From assembly GCA_958415245.1 (NCBI GenBank), contig CATYYP010000100.1, forward strand, positions 1 to 6,838: 6,838 nt of DNA, in the 5' to 3' direction. Numbering within the stretch: the first letter of the stretch is position 1; each line of letters opens with the position of its first letter. A program made the position numbers and the translations under genes. The notes beneath the pieces were generated by a model, which made no database searches, was not told where the DNA came from, and saw nothing but the letters and a program-made list of their open reading frames with translations. Shown piece by piece: positions 1 to 6,608 of the stretch. This stretch comes from Schaalia odontolytica. GTDB lineage: Bacteria; Actinomycetota; Actinomycetes; Actinomycetales; Actinomycetaceae.

Positions 1-1674
1 GCCCCCGTCCTCTACTACGAGCGCGTCGAGCTGCCCACCGACAAGAAGGACGAGGCCCCCGCCCCGCAGTCGGGAGCGGCGGGCGGCCTGAACTCCATGC
101 GCGATGAGACCGCGAGCGCCGCTCCCGCTGAAGCGAACGAGGAGATCTTCAACTGGGGCGCCGTCGCCATGCACGCGCGCGAGGCCGAGGCTGTCAACGT
201 CAAACGCGCGCCCGTGACCGTCGCGGTCGTGGACTCCGGCGTCGAGGATACGCACCCCGACCTGGAGGGGCGCGTCGATACGTCGCGTTCGGTGAAGTGT
301 TCGGTGAACGGCGTTGCCACGCAGGACTTCTACGGGTGGCGCGACGAGTTCTACCACGGCACGCACGTCGCCGGCATTATCGCCGCCAATCACAACGATA
401 TCGGCATCGACGGCATCGCCCCCGAAGCGACCATCGTCGCCATCCAGGCGACCAATGACAACCGCCTCATCTACCCCGAGTACGTGACGTGTGCGTTCAT
501 GTGGGCCGCGAGCCACGGGGTGGACATCGTCAATAACTCCTACTCGATGGACCCGTGGGTCTACTGGAGCCCGACCGACCCCGAGCAGGCTGCGGGCCTC
601 GAGGCGGCCACGCGGTCGATCAAGTACGCGCAGGACAAGGGGCTGGCCGTTATCGCGGCGGCAGGTAATGAGGGTGTCGATATCGACAATCCGTGGATCG
701 ACAACGGATCGCCGACCGACGTTCCCACGCCGACGAAGAATCGCGCGGTGGAAGGCAGTATCCGCGTTCCCTCCATGCTTGACGGCGTCGCCCAGGTGAG
801 CGCGGTCGGTCAGGCGTACAACGTGAAGCCGGGACTGTCCCTGGGCCGTGCCGAGTTCTCCAACTACGGTCACACGATTGATTTTGCCGCCCCGGGCGAC
901 CAGATCTACTCCACGGCCACGACGCTCTTCTACCGCAGCGGCTACGCGGTCGCCGACGGTACCTCCATGGCGACCCCGCACGTGTCGGGCGTCGCGGCCC
1001 TCATCAAGTCGGTGCACCCGGAGCTCACGGGCGCCCAGGTCATCAAGCTGATGGAGAGGCAAGCCGAGGCTAATTACGGACGCCTCAATGAGCCGATCGA
1101 CGGCAGGGAGTACCGAGGCTACGGCTTCCTCGATGCGCTCGATGCGGTGATGGATGATCAGGGCCTGGTCGACGAGGCCAAGGCTGGTGAGTGGGTCAAG
1201 GATACCACCGGCTGGTGGTACTGCTACGAGGACGGAACCTACCCGGCCTCGACCTCGATTCAGATCCGCGGGGAGACCTTCCGCTTCGATGCGCGCGGCT
1301 ACATGGTGGCCGGATGGGTGCTTGACGGTGGCCGGTGGTTCTACCATGAGACCTCGGGGGCCCAGGTATTGGGCTGGGCCAACGTGAATGGCACCTGGTA
1401 CTACCTGGAACCCCCCACGGGGGCGATGGTGACTGGTTGGGCTTACGTCGATGATGCCTGGTACTACTTGAGCGCTTCGGGTGCGATGGTGACCGGTTGG
1501 GCTTACGTCGATGGTGCCTGGTACTACCTCACTCCCTCCGGCGCGATGGCAATTGGCTGGCTGAATGACGGTGGGTCCTGGTACTACCTGGACGCGTCCG
1601 GTGCGATGGTCACCGGCACTCAGCAGGTGGATGGTGTGACCTACACCTTCGGCCCGGACGGTCGCATGCAGTAG
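1..1674 (+). CDS. Secreted S8 subtilisin-like serine protease with C-terminal wall-binding repeats (5' partial)
   Basis: The reading frame is open from base 1 to the TAG at 1672-1674, so the start, signal peptide and most of any prodomain lie before the window; the ATG at 97 is internal. Codons are numbered from base 1. The S8 fold spans about residues 68-383. Visible active-site residues are Asp78 in VVDSG (232-234), His119 in HGTHVAG (355-357), oxyanion-hole Asn223 in AAGNEG (667-669) and Ser322 in GTSMATPH (964-966), so the enzyme should be active. Cys100 and Cys164 match a cysteine pair conserved in both S8 domains of the downstream paralogue. A WWYCYEDGTYP lead-in and GW/WYYL repeats follow directly, without the beta module found in the paralogue. 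Expected role: hydrolysis of extracellular proteins while held on the cell wall. The family and architecture are clear; the substrate is unknown. A terminator follows the stop codon. Confidence 0.93.
   Translation, partial: APVLYYERVELPTDKKDEAPAPQSGAAGGLNSMRDETASAAPAEANEEIFNWGAVAMHAREAEAVNVKRAPVTVAVVDSGVEDTHPDLEGRVDTSRSVKCSVNGVATQDFYGWRDEFYHGTHVAGIIAANHNDIGIDGIAPEATIVAIQATNDNRLIYPEYVTCAFMWAASHGVDIVNNSYSMDPWVYWSPTDPEQAAGLEAATRSIKYAQDKGLAVIAAAGNEGVDIDNPWIDNGSPTDVPTPTKNRAVEGSIRVPSMLDGVAQVSAVGQAYNVKPGLSLGRAEFSNYGHTIDFAAPGDQIYSTATTLFYRSGYAVADGTSMATPHVSGVAALIKSVHPELTGAQVIKLMERQAEANYGRLNEPIDGREYRGYGFLDALDAVMDDQGLVDEAKAGEWVKDTTGWWYCYEDGTYPASTSIQIRGETFRFDARGYMVAGWVLDGGRWFYHETSGAQVLGWANVNGTWYYLEPPTGAMVTGWAYVDDAWYYLSASGAMVTGWAYVDGAWYYLTPSGAMAIGWLNDGGSWYYLDASGAMVTGTQQVDGVTYTFGPDGRMQ
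1312..1671 (+). repeat. GW cell-wall/choline-binding-type repeats of the first protease
   Basis: Five full repeats start with Gly-Trp at 1312, 1372, 1435, 1495 and 1555, spaced 60, 63, 60 and 60 bases, followed by a degenerate last unit at 1615-1671 lacking the Trp. The consensus is GW-x(6)-WYYL-x(3)-GAM-x(2). Such repeats bind choline or other wall polymers in Gram-positive surface proteins; the ligand here is unknown. A related lead-in module (1186-1311) precedes them. Units three and four are almost identical in their first 33 bases, which suggests recent duplication or exchange. Confidence 0.9.
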
Positions 1675-1692
1675 GTGTCTGAGGCTGCTTGT

Positions 1693-1734
1693 CAAGGCGG
1701 GGCGGCACACCTGAGGGTGTGTGGCCCCGCCTTG
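1693..1734 (+). terminator. GC-rich hairpin terminator after the first protease
   Basis: An 11-base arm (1693-1703, CAAGGCGGGGC) pairs perfectly with 1724-1734. Inside it a second 6-bp stem, CACACC/GGTGTG (1706-1711 with 1716-1721), closes a TGAG tetraloop. Only one mismatch and a G-U pair separate the two stems. It lies 18 bases after the stop codon. No run of T follows, which is usual for high-GC actinobacteria. It separates the two protease genes transcriptionally. Confidence 0.8.
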
Positions 1735-1802
1735 CTGTCATGATTGGCAGGCATTGGCGGGCGGGGGAGTGATTACTTGAAATTCTTGCCTCTGGCCAGG
1801 TG

Positions 1803-1831
1803 TTGACCAATTTAAGCGACGCTAAATTGTG
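1803..1831 (+). promoter_or_regulatory. Putative promoter/operator: TTGACC box overlapping a perfect inverted repeat
   Basis: This AT-rich patch stands out in GC-rich surroundings. TTGACC (1803-1808) matches five of six bases of a -35 consensus. Its last C begins the inverted repeat CAATTTA (1808-1814) / TAAATTG (1823-1829) with an 8-base spacer. No good -10 box sits at 16-18 bases: TAAATT (1823-1828) is only 14 bases away, and GATAGT (1853-1858) would need another -35. The exact promoter is therefore unresolved. The inverted repeat looks like a site for a dimeric regulator; this is inference from symmetry and position, about 84 bases before the large protease start. Confidence 0.35.
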
Positions 1832-1904
1832 GCGAGTGACAAACTAAAGCATGATAGTTCTGATGGGTACATTGTCGTACTCGCCAGACCCACAACTGAA
1901 AGTC

Positions 1905-1909
1905 GAGGA
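1905..1909 (+). promoter_or_regulatory. Ribosome-binding site deciding the start of the large protease
   Basis: GAGGA lies three bases before the ATG at 1913. The frame is also open from a GTG at 1829, but that start has no ribosome-binding site, overlaps the AT-rich promoter-like region and would put 28 polar residues before an otherwise perfect signal peptide. The 1913 start is therefore preferred. Confidence 0.7.
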
Positions 1910-1912
1910 ACC

Positions 1913-2002
1913 ATGCGCCGCACTGTCGCACGCATCGGCGTCGTCGCCGCTCTCGCCCTGTCCATGGGCGTGGCCACAGCGACCGCCCCACCCACCCGGG
2001 CC
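1913..2002 (+). other. Sec-type signal peptide of the giant protease
   Basis: MRRTVAR is a positively charged n-region, followed by a hydrophobic core of about 18 residues rich in Ala, Val and Leu. Cleavage after Ala30 (TRA before DDH) fits the AXA-like rule. Cleavage after Ala25 is less likely because Pro would follow. There is no lipobox cysteine and no twin-arginine consensus motif; the two adjacent Arg residues near the start are not in an RRxFLK context. Confidence 0.85.
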
Positions 2003-5000
2003 GACGATCACACCGGCCTCATCGCGCCCGCACGCGCCAGCGCCGGCCTGATGAACTACGCCATTAACCTCAGTCCTCAGGCCAGCGCCGAGGATCTCGC
2101 GCGCGCGACCTCGCTCGTCGCTTCCGCCGGTGGTGTCACGCTGGCCTCCTACCCGGAGCTGGGAACGTTCTTTGCCCAAAGCGAGTCGGCCTCGTTCGCC
2201 CCGGACCTGGCCGCAGCCCTGGCGAAGGCCGGAATTTCCGTGCACTCGGTGGGCCCGACGCGCGTGGCCACCGTGCCCGAGGGGGAGCGCCAGGCCGCCC
2301 CCGACCCGCAGCCGGCTCCGCAGCCCAGCGAGGCGAGCCCGGCTCAGTCCGGAGCCCAGTCGGGCGCACAGTCCGGAGCGCAGTCGGGTGGCCCGTCCTC
2401 CCTGCGCGGACAGAGTGCGACCGAGGCCGATAAGCCCGAGGAGGTCGTCAACTGGGGTGCCCAGGCGATGAGCGCCACCGACGCGGCGGCCGTGCCGATC
2501 GCACACGCGCCCGTCACCGTCGGCGTCATCGACACCGGCATCGACGACACGCACCCCGACCTCGTGGGTCGCGTCGACACCTCCCGTTCGGTCTCCTGTG
2601 GGCACAACGGCATCCCCTATCAGGCCTACGGGTCTTGGCGTGACGACTACTTCCACGGCACGCACGTCGCGGGCATTATCGCCGCGAACCACAACGGCAT
2701 CGGCATCGATGGCATCGCGCCGACGGCGACCCTCGTGTCCATCAAGGCCTCCAACGATGAGCAGCTCATGTACCCCGAGTACGTGACCTGCGGCTTCATG
2801 TGGGCCGCCAGCCACGGCGTCGACATCGTCAACAACTCCTACTCGATGGACCCCTGGGTCTACTGGAGCCCGAGCGACCCCGAGCAGGCCGCCGGCCTCG
2901 AGGCCGCGACCCGCGCCATCGCCTACGCGCAGGGCAAGGGGCTGGCCGTCATCGCCTCGGCGGGCAACGACGGCATGGACAACGACAACGTGACGACCGA
3001 CAGCGGGTCGCCGACCGACCTCGACACCCCGATCAAGGACCGCCCCGTGAAGGACGGCGTAAAGGTCCCTGCCATGGTTGAGGGCGTCAGCCAGGTCAGC
3101 GCCGCCACGCGCACCAACCTCGAGACCAAGCCCGAATGGGCGAACCTCAAGCGCGCCGACTTCTCCAACTACGGCAAGAGCATCGACTTCACTGCTCCGG
3201 GGCAGGACATCTACTCGACCGTACCCACGGCGATTTTCTCCTCCGGCTACGCCAAGACCAGTGGCACCTCCATGGCCACGCCCCACATCACGGGCATCGC
3301 CGCGCTCATTAAGTCGATCCACCCGGGATTCCAGGGCAAGCAGATCACCGACCTCATGCGCAAGCAGGCCGCCATGGAATACACGCGCCTGGAAGCGCCC
3401 GACGACGGCAAGGAATTCCGCGGCTACGGCTTCATCAACGCGCTGACCACCATGCGCCGCGACCAGCCTCAGCCGACCGTCCAGACCCTGCAGTACCGGG
3501 TCGGCAAGGGCGAATGGAAGGACGTGCATGGAGCGACCCTGCCGGCCGGCCCCGTCACCTTCTACACCGAGGCCATCGCCCCGATCAGCCACCTGCACAT
3601 GGACGTTGCCGGCCTGGCCTCCGTCGACCGCGACGGCTCGGGCAAGTACTTCGATGACGCCCTGGGTGCCTCGATCGAAAACGTGGACCTCAGCGCCCTG
3701 CTCCCCGAGGGCACGGACTCCGTGACCGCCCGCGTCCAGGTCAGCGCCACCGGCATCAACTTCGATCGCCAGGCCGACGACGATACGGGCCGCGAGGCCG
3801 TCTTCACCGTCTCGCGCGACCCGAACGCCGCCGTCACCCCGGCCCCCGCGCCAGACACCGACGCGCCCGCGCCGTCGGGCCCTGCCAAGGTCGGCATCAC
3901 CGCCCCCGCGCGCAGCAGCGACCAGCTGCCCGCCAACTACGCGGTCAACCTGCCCAAGGGCACCGATAACGCCACCTTCCAGCGTGCGGCGGCCCAGGCC
4001 TCGTTCCACGGTGGCCTGTTGCTGGCGCAGTACCCGGCGTTCGGCACGTTCTTCGTGCAGTCGGCATCGCCCACCTTCTCGCCCGACCTGGGCGCGGCGC
4101 TCGTGAAGGAAGGCATCAGCTACGACTCGATCGGCCCGACCCGCCAGGCGCCCGTCGGCGGTAACGAGGCCATGGTTCCCATCTCCTACGAGACGCGAGT
4201 CGCGGCGGATGCGGCGATCGCGGCCGCGCCCCGCTCGCAGGGCGCACAGGGTGACCAGGACGCGGCCCTCACCCCGGACCCACAGACCGGCAACGGATGG
4301 CACCTCCAGGCCCTGCGAGCCCTCGAGGCGCAGGGAGTGGACGTCATGCGTGCGCCCGTCACGGTGGGCATCATGGACCAGTCCGTCGATGACACCGTGC
4401 CGGACCTGGTTGGACAGGTCGACCACGACAAGTCTGTGTCCTGCTCGTTTAACGGCATCCCGAACCGCGACCCCGCCGCCTGGCGCTGGGACGACGCCAC
4501 CCACGGCACGCACGTGGCCGGCTCGATCGCCGCGAAGCATGACGGCGTGGGCGTGGACGGCGTGAACCCGACCCTGCGCATCGCCGCGATCAACGTGGCC
4601 TCGCGCAACGGCGGGTTCTTCTACCCCGAGTACATCGTGTGTGGCTTCGTGTGGGCCGCTGAGCACGGCATCTCGGTGACCAATGGTTCGTACTACGTGG
4701 ACCCGTGGAAGTACTGGCTCCCCAACGATCCCGAGCAGGCCGCGGGCCAGGAAGCCGTGCAGCGCGCGGTCGACTACGCGACCTCGAAGGATGTCATCAA
4801 CGTGGTGGCCGCCGGTAACTTCTCGACCGACCTGGACAACCTGCCCACGACCGACGACTCGGCTCCCGGCGACACCTGGGGTGCGCACGAGCGCGACGTG
4901 ACGGGCGCGGTCTACATGCCGCCGAAGCTGCGCGGCACGCTCTCCGTGTCTGCCCTGCAGCTGCCCGAGGGTGCCGACCCCGCCACCGGCGTGCTCGAGC

Positions 5001-6247
5001 CGGCGTCCTGGTCGAACTGGGGCGCTACCAGCATCGACTTCGCAGCCCCCGGTGCGAAGATCTACGCGCCGCTGACGAGCTGGTACGGCAAGGCCTACGG
5101 CAACCTGTACGGCACCTCGCAGGCCTCGCCTCTGGCGGCCGCCGTCATCGCGACGCTGCGCCAGGTCCACCCGGAGATGAACGCCGAGCAGATCATCGCC
5201 CTGGCCAAGAAGCAGGCGGGGGATCCGTCGAACTGGGATCGCCTCAAGCCCGTCGAGGGCCGCGAGTACCGGGGTGCGGGCCTGCCCAACGCCCTGGACG
5301 CAGTCCTTAAGGACCAGGCGAAGCCCGTCATCGGCAGCGTTGAATACTCCACCGATGGCACCACGTGGCAGCCGCTGGCGGGGGAGAGCGTCGCTGGACG
5401 CGTCTCCATCCGCGTGACCGTCACCGGTCCGGTGACCTCCGCGCGTCTCCTCGTCGGTGAGCGCGAGGTCGCGACCGGCGTGGGTAACGGCGACTTCGAG
5501 GGGAACTCGGTGACGCTGCAGGCTGACGGTGTGGACGTGTCCCACCCGAACGGCACGGGACGCTTCGCGGGTGCCGCGACGGTCACGGTCGAGGCCATGG
5601 GCCGCAATAACGACTCGCGGGCCGATGACGACGCGACGCTCCAGGTTCCCTTCACCGTCAGCCCCGACCAGGTCGGCCCCGACGAGGCCCGCTCGGGCCG
5701 CTGGGTCTCCGGCGCGTTCGGCTGGTGGTGGCGCTACGAGGACGGCACCTACCCGACCTCGACGCAGCTGCGCATCGACGGGGCGATCTACCGCTTCGAC
5801 GCCCGCGGCTACATGGTGACCGGCTGGGTCAGCGAGGGCGGCCACTGGTTCTACTACGGTCCCTCCGGTGGCCAGGCCACGGGCTGGGTACAGGTGCGTG
5901 GAACCTGGTACTACCTGGATCCCATCAGCGGCGAGATGGCGAGTGGTTGGACCAAGGTGCGCGACACCTGGTACTACCTGGGCTCCTCGGGCGCGATGCG
6001 CACCGGCTGGATGCGCGACGGCTCCACCTGGTACTACCTGTCCGACTCCGGCGCGATGGCCACGGGCTGGGCGCGCATCGGATCCTCCTGGTACCACTTC
6101 GCCACCTCCGGCGCGATGAGCACCGGGTGGCTGAAGGACGGCGGCTCCTGGTTCTACCTCTCCTCCTCCGGGGCGATGGTGACCGGGGCACGCTGGATCG
6201 ACGGCACGCGCTACGTGTTCGACGACGAGGGTCGCCTCCAGGAATAA
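1913..6247 (+). CDS. Giant secreted protease with two tandem S8 subtilase units and wall-binding repeats
   Basis: A 1444-residue secreted protein. In order: signal peptide (1-30); prodomain-like region (about 35-117); Pro/Ala/Gln/Ser-rich linker with AQSG repeats; S8 domain 1 (about 198-515); beta-rich module (about 520-636); a second prodomain-like region (661-744); S8 domain 2 (about 813-1130); a second beta-rich module (about 1137-1252); wall-binding lead-in and GW repeats (1262-1444). Domain 1 shows Asp207 (DTG), His248 (HGTHVAG), Asn352 (AGN) and Ser453 (GTSMATPH), all canonical. Domain 2 keeps Asp822, His864, Asn969 and Ser1069, but DTG is DQS, HPDL is VPDL and GTSMATPH is GTSQASPL, so its activity is uncertain. 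I found only four cysteines (229, 293, 844, 910), one equivalent pair per S8 domain. Typical S8 enzymes are 350-600 residues with one catalytic domain. Role inferred: wall-attached extracellular proteolysis. A terminator precedes the gene, so it is probably transcribed alone. Confidence 0.95.
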   Translation: MRRTVARIGVVAALALSMGVATATAPPTRADDHTGLIAPARASAGLMNYAINLSPQASAEDLARATSLVASAGGVTLASYPELGTFFAQSESASFAPDLAAALAKAGISVHSVGPTRVATVPEGERQAAPDPQPAPQPSEASPAQSGAQSGAQSGAQSGGPSSLRGQSATEADKPEEVVNWGAQAMSATDAAAVPIAHAPVTVGVIDTGIDDTHPDLVGRVDTSRSVSCGHNGIPYQAYGSWRDDYFHGTHVAGIIAANHNGIGIDGIAPTATLVSIKASNDEQLMYPEYVTCGFMWAASHGVDIVNNSYSMDPWVYWSPSDPEQAAGLEAATRAIAYAQGKGLAVIASAGNDGMDNDNVTTDSGSPTDLDTPIKDRPVKDGVKVPAMVEGVSQVSAATRTNLETKPEWANLKRADFSNYGKSIDFTAPGQDIYSTVPTAIFSSGYAKTSGTSMATPHITGIAALIKSIHPGFQGKQITDLMRKQAAMEYTRLEAPDDGKEFRGYGFINALTTMRRDQPQPTVQTLQYRVGKGEWKDVHGATLPAGPVTFYTEAIAPISHLHMDVAGLASVDRDGSGKYFDDALGASIENVDLSALLPEGTDSVTARVQVSATGINFDRQADDDTGREAVFTVSRDPNAAVTPAPAPDTDAPAPSGPAKVGITAPARSSDQLPANYAVNLPKGTDNATFQRAAAQASFHGGLLLAQYPAFGTFFVQSASPTFSPDLGAALVKEGISYDSIGPTRQAPVGGNEAMVPISYETRVAADAAIAAAPRSQGAQGDQDAALTPDPQTGNGWHLQALRALEAQGVDVMRAPVTVGIMDQSVDDTVPDLVGQVDHDKSVSCSFNGIPNRDPAAWRWDDATHGTHVAGSIAAKHDGVGVDGVNPTLRIAAINVASRNGGFFYPEYIVCGFVWAAEHGISVTNGSYYVDPWKYWLPNDPEQAAGQEAVQRAVDYATSKDVINVVAAGNFSTDLDNLPTTDDSAPGDTWGAHERDVTGAVYMPPKLRGTLSVSALQLPEGADPATGVLEPASWSNWGATSIDFAAPGAKIYAPLTSWYGKAYGNLYGTSQASPLAAAVIATLRQVHPEMNAEQIIALAKKQAGDPSNWDRLKPVEGREYRGAGLPNALDAVLKDQAKPVIGSVEYSTDGTTWQPLAGESVAGRVSIRVTVTGPVTSARLLVGEREVATGVGNGDFEGNSVTLQADGVDVSHPNGTGRFAGAATVTVEAMGRNNDSRADDDATLQVPFTVSPDQVGPDEARSGRWVSGAFGWWWRYEDGTYPTSTQLRIDGAIYRFDARGYMVTGWVSEGGHWFYYGPSGGQATGWVQVRGTWYYLDPISGEMASGWTKVRDTWYYLGSSGAMRTGWMRDGSTWYYLSDSGAMATGWARIGSSWYHFATSGAMSTGWLKDGGSWFYLSSSGAMVTGARWIDGTRYVFDDEGRLQE
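2015..3820 (+). repeat. Internal duplication, unit 1: prodomain, S8 domain 1, beta module
   Basis: This 602-codon unit aligns end to end with unit 2 at 3893-5668. It opens with APAR.S and NYA.NL, continues with a GG..LA.YP..GTFF.QS segment and ends its prodomain with GPTR. It then carries the S8 domain and closes with a beta module ending ADDD...FTVS. The prodomain segment resembles N-terminal regions of actinobacterial S8 proteases of the I9-like propeptide type; that assignment is from remembered family style. The linker before S8 is longer here than in unit 2 and contains the AQSG repeats. Confidence 0.85.
2342..2389 (+). repeat. Four tandem 12-base AQSG repeats in the linker
   Basis: Residues 144-159 are four perfect Ala-Gln-Ser-Gly units in a Pro/Ala/Gln/Ser-rich linker between the first prodomain and S8 domain 1. 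The units alternate synonymous codons (TCC GGA and TCG GGC/GGT), so they are not perfect at DNA level. Likely a flexible spacer that may vary in copy number between strains. Confidence 0.85.
3893..5668 (+). repeat. Internal duplication, unit 2: prodomain, divergent S8 domain 2, beta module
   Basis: This 592-codon unit repeats the order of unit 1. Its prodomain (3893-4144) keeps APARSS, NYAVNL, a GG..LAQYP..GTFF.QS segment and GPTR. The S8 domain has Asp at 4376-4378, His at 4502-4504, Asn at 4817-4819 and Ser at 5117-5119. It shares the long DPW.YW..DPEQAAG segment with domain 1 and with the first gene, but is clearly the most divergent of the three S8 copies. The beta module again ends with ADDD and FTVS. 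Confidence 0.85.
5822..6244 (+). repeat. GW cell-wall/choline-binding-type repeats of the giant protease
   Basis: Six full repeats begin with Gly-Trp at 5822, 5882, 5945, 6005, 6065 and 6125, plus a final GARWIDG unit at 6185-6244. Spacing is 60 bases, except 63 for the second, as in the first gene. A lead-in containing WWWRYEDGTYP (from 5696) precedes them. The C-terminus is thus collinear with that of the upstream protease, with one additional repeat. It probably anchors the protein non-covalently to the wall; the ligand is unknown. Confidence 0.9.
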
Positions 6248-6258
6248 GCACCACGAGG

Positions 6259-6275
6259 CCGGGGTTCCTTCCCGG
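6259..6275 (+). terminator. Weak hairpin just after the giant protease stop
   Basis: CCGGG (6259-6263) pairs with CCCGG (6271-6275) around a 7-base loop, 12 bases after the stop codon. It is short and may only assist the stronger hairpin downstream. Confidence 0.4.
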
Positions 6276-6286
6276 TTGAGATGGTG

Positions 6287-6320
6287 AGGGGCCGCGCACG
6301 AGTTCTCGTGCGCGGCCCCT
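6287..6320 (+). terminator. Strong hairpin terminator of the giant protease gene
   Basis: A perfect 15-bp inverted repeat (6288-6302 with 6305-6319), extended by an A-T pair to 6287 and 6320, with only TT between the arms. It lies 39 bases after the stop codon. There is no long T tail, as expected in a high-GC actinomycete. The symmetry could also stop transcription from the other side. Confidence 0.85.
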
Positions 6321-6321
6321 T

Positions 6322-6608
6322 GCGCTCGCGGACAACGTCGCGCTCTTCGCCTACTGGCTGTACAAAATCGTTGCCTTCAAGCGCAATCCGATCATGGCGT
6401 CCTGTACTGCGAGCTGTCCGAGTTCCGCACCATCGTGCGCGAACACTGCGATGACGAGGACAAGTACTTCCTCGTCGACCGCATCCCCGAAACCCCCGAG
6501 GAGCTCGGCTTCGAGCCAGACTCACCCATCCCGCCCGCCGACGGCTACCGCGCCTGGATGCCCTGGTGGAAGGGAGAGGATAGGCGGCATCTGTCGAAGT
6601 GCTCGTAG
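6322..6608 (+). pseudogene. Frameshifted, 5'-truncated remnant of an unrecognised gene
   Basis: Immediately after the terminator, frame 1 reads ALADNVALFAYWLYKIVAFK with protein-like composition, then becomes Ser/Pro/Thr junk after about 6390. From 6399 frame 3 reads VLYCELSEFRTIVREHC, then an acidic stretch, LVDRIPETPEELGFEP and WMPWWKGED, to the TAG at 6606-6608. Adding one G after CCG near 6390 joins the two as NPDHGVLY, so a single-base deletion explains the break. No credible start codon with a ribosome-binding site exists, and the 5' end abuts the hairpin. The protein family is not recognised. It is rich in aromatic and acidic residues. It could instead be a sequencing error in a truncated gene. 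Confidence 0.6.

Noticed and set aside
97..99. ATG as true start of the first protease
   Set aside because: The frame is open to base 1, no ribosome-binding site or signal peptide accompanies this ATG, and the paralogue has a prodomain and linker aligned upstream of this point.
1829..1912. Upstream GTG start adding 28 residues to the giant protease
   Set aside because: There is no ribosome-binding site, it overlaps the AT-rich regulatory patch, and it would bury the signal peptide. ATG 1913 has GAGGA upstream and begins a textbook signal peptide.
1844..6097. A 1417-codon open frame on the minus strand covering nearly the whole giant protease
   Set aside because: Its product is repetitive Arg/Gly/Val/Asp/His-rich sequence with no domain logic, and it mirrors the sense codon bias of a GC-rich gene. 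The sense strand carries clear S8 motifs and wall repeats.
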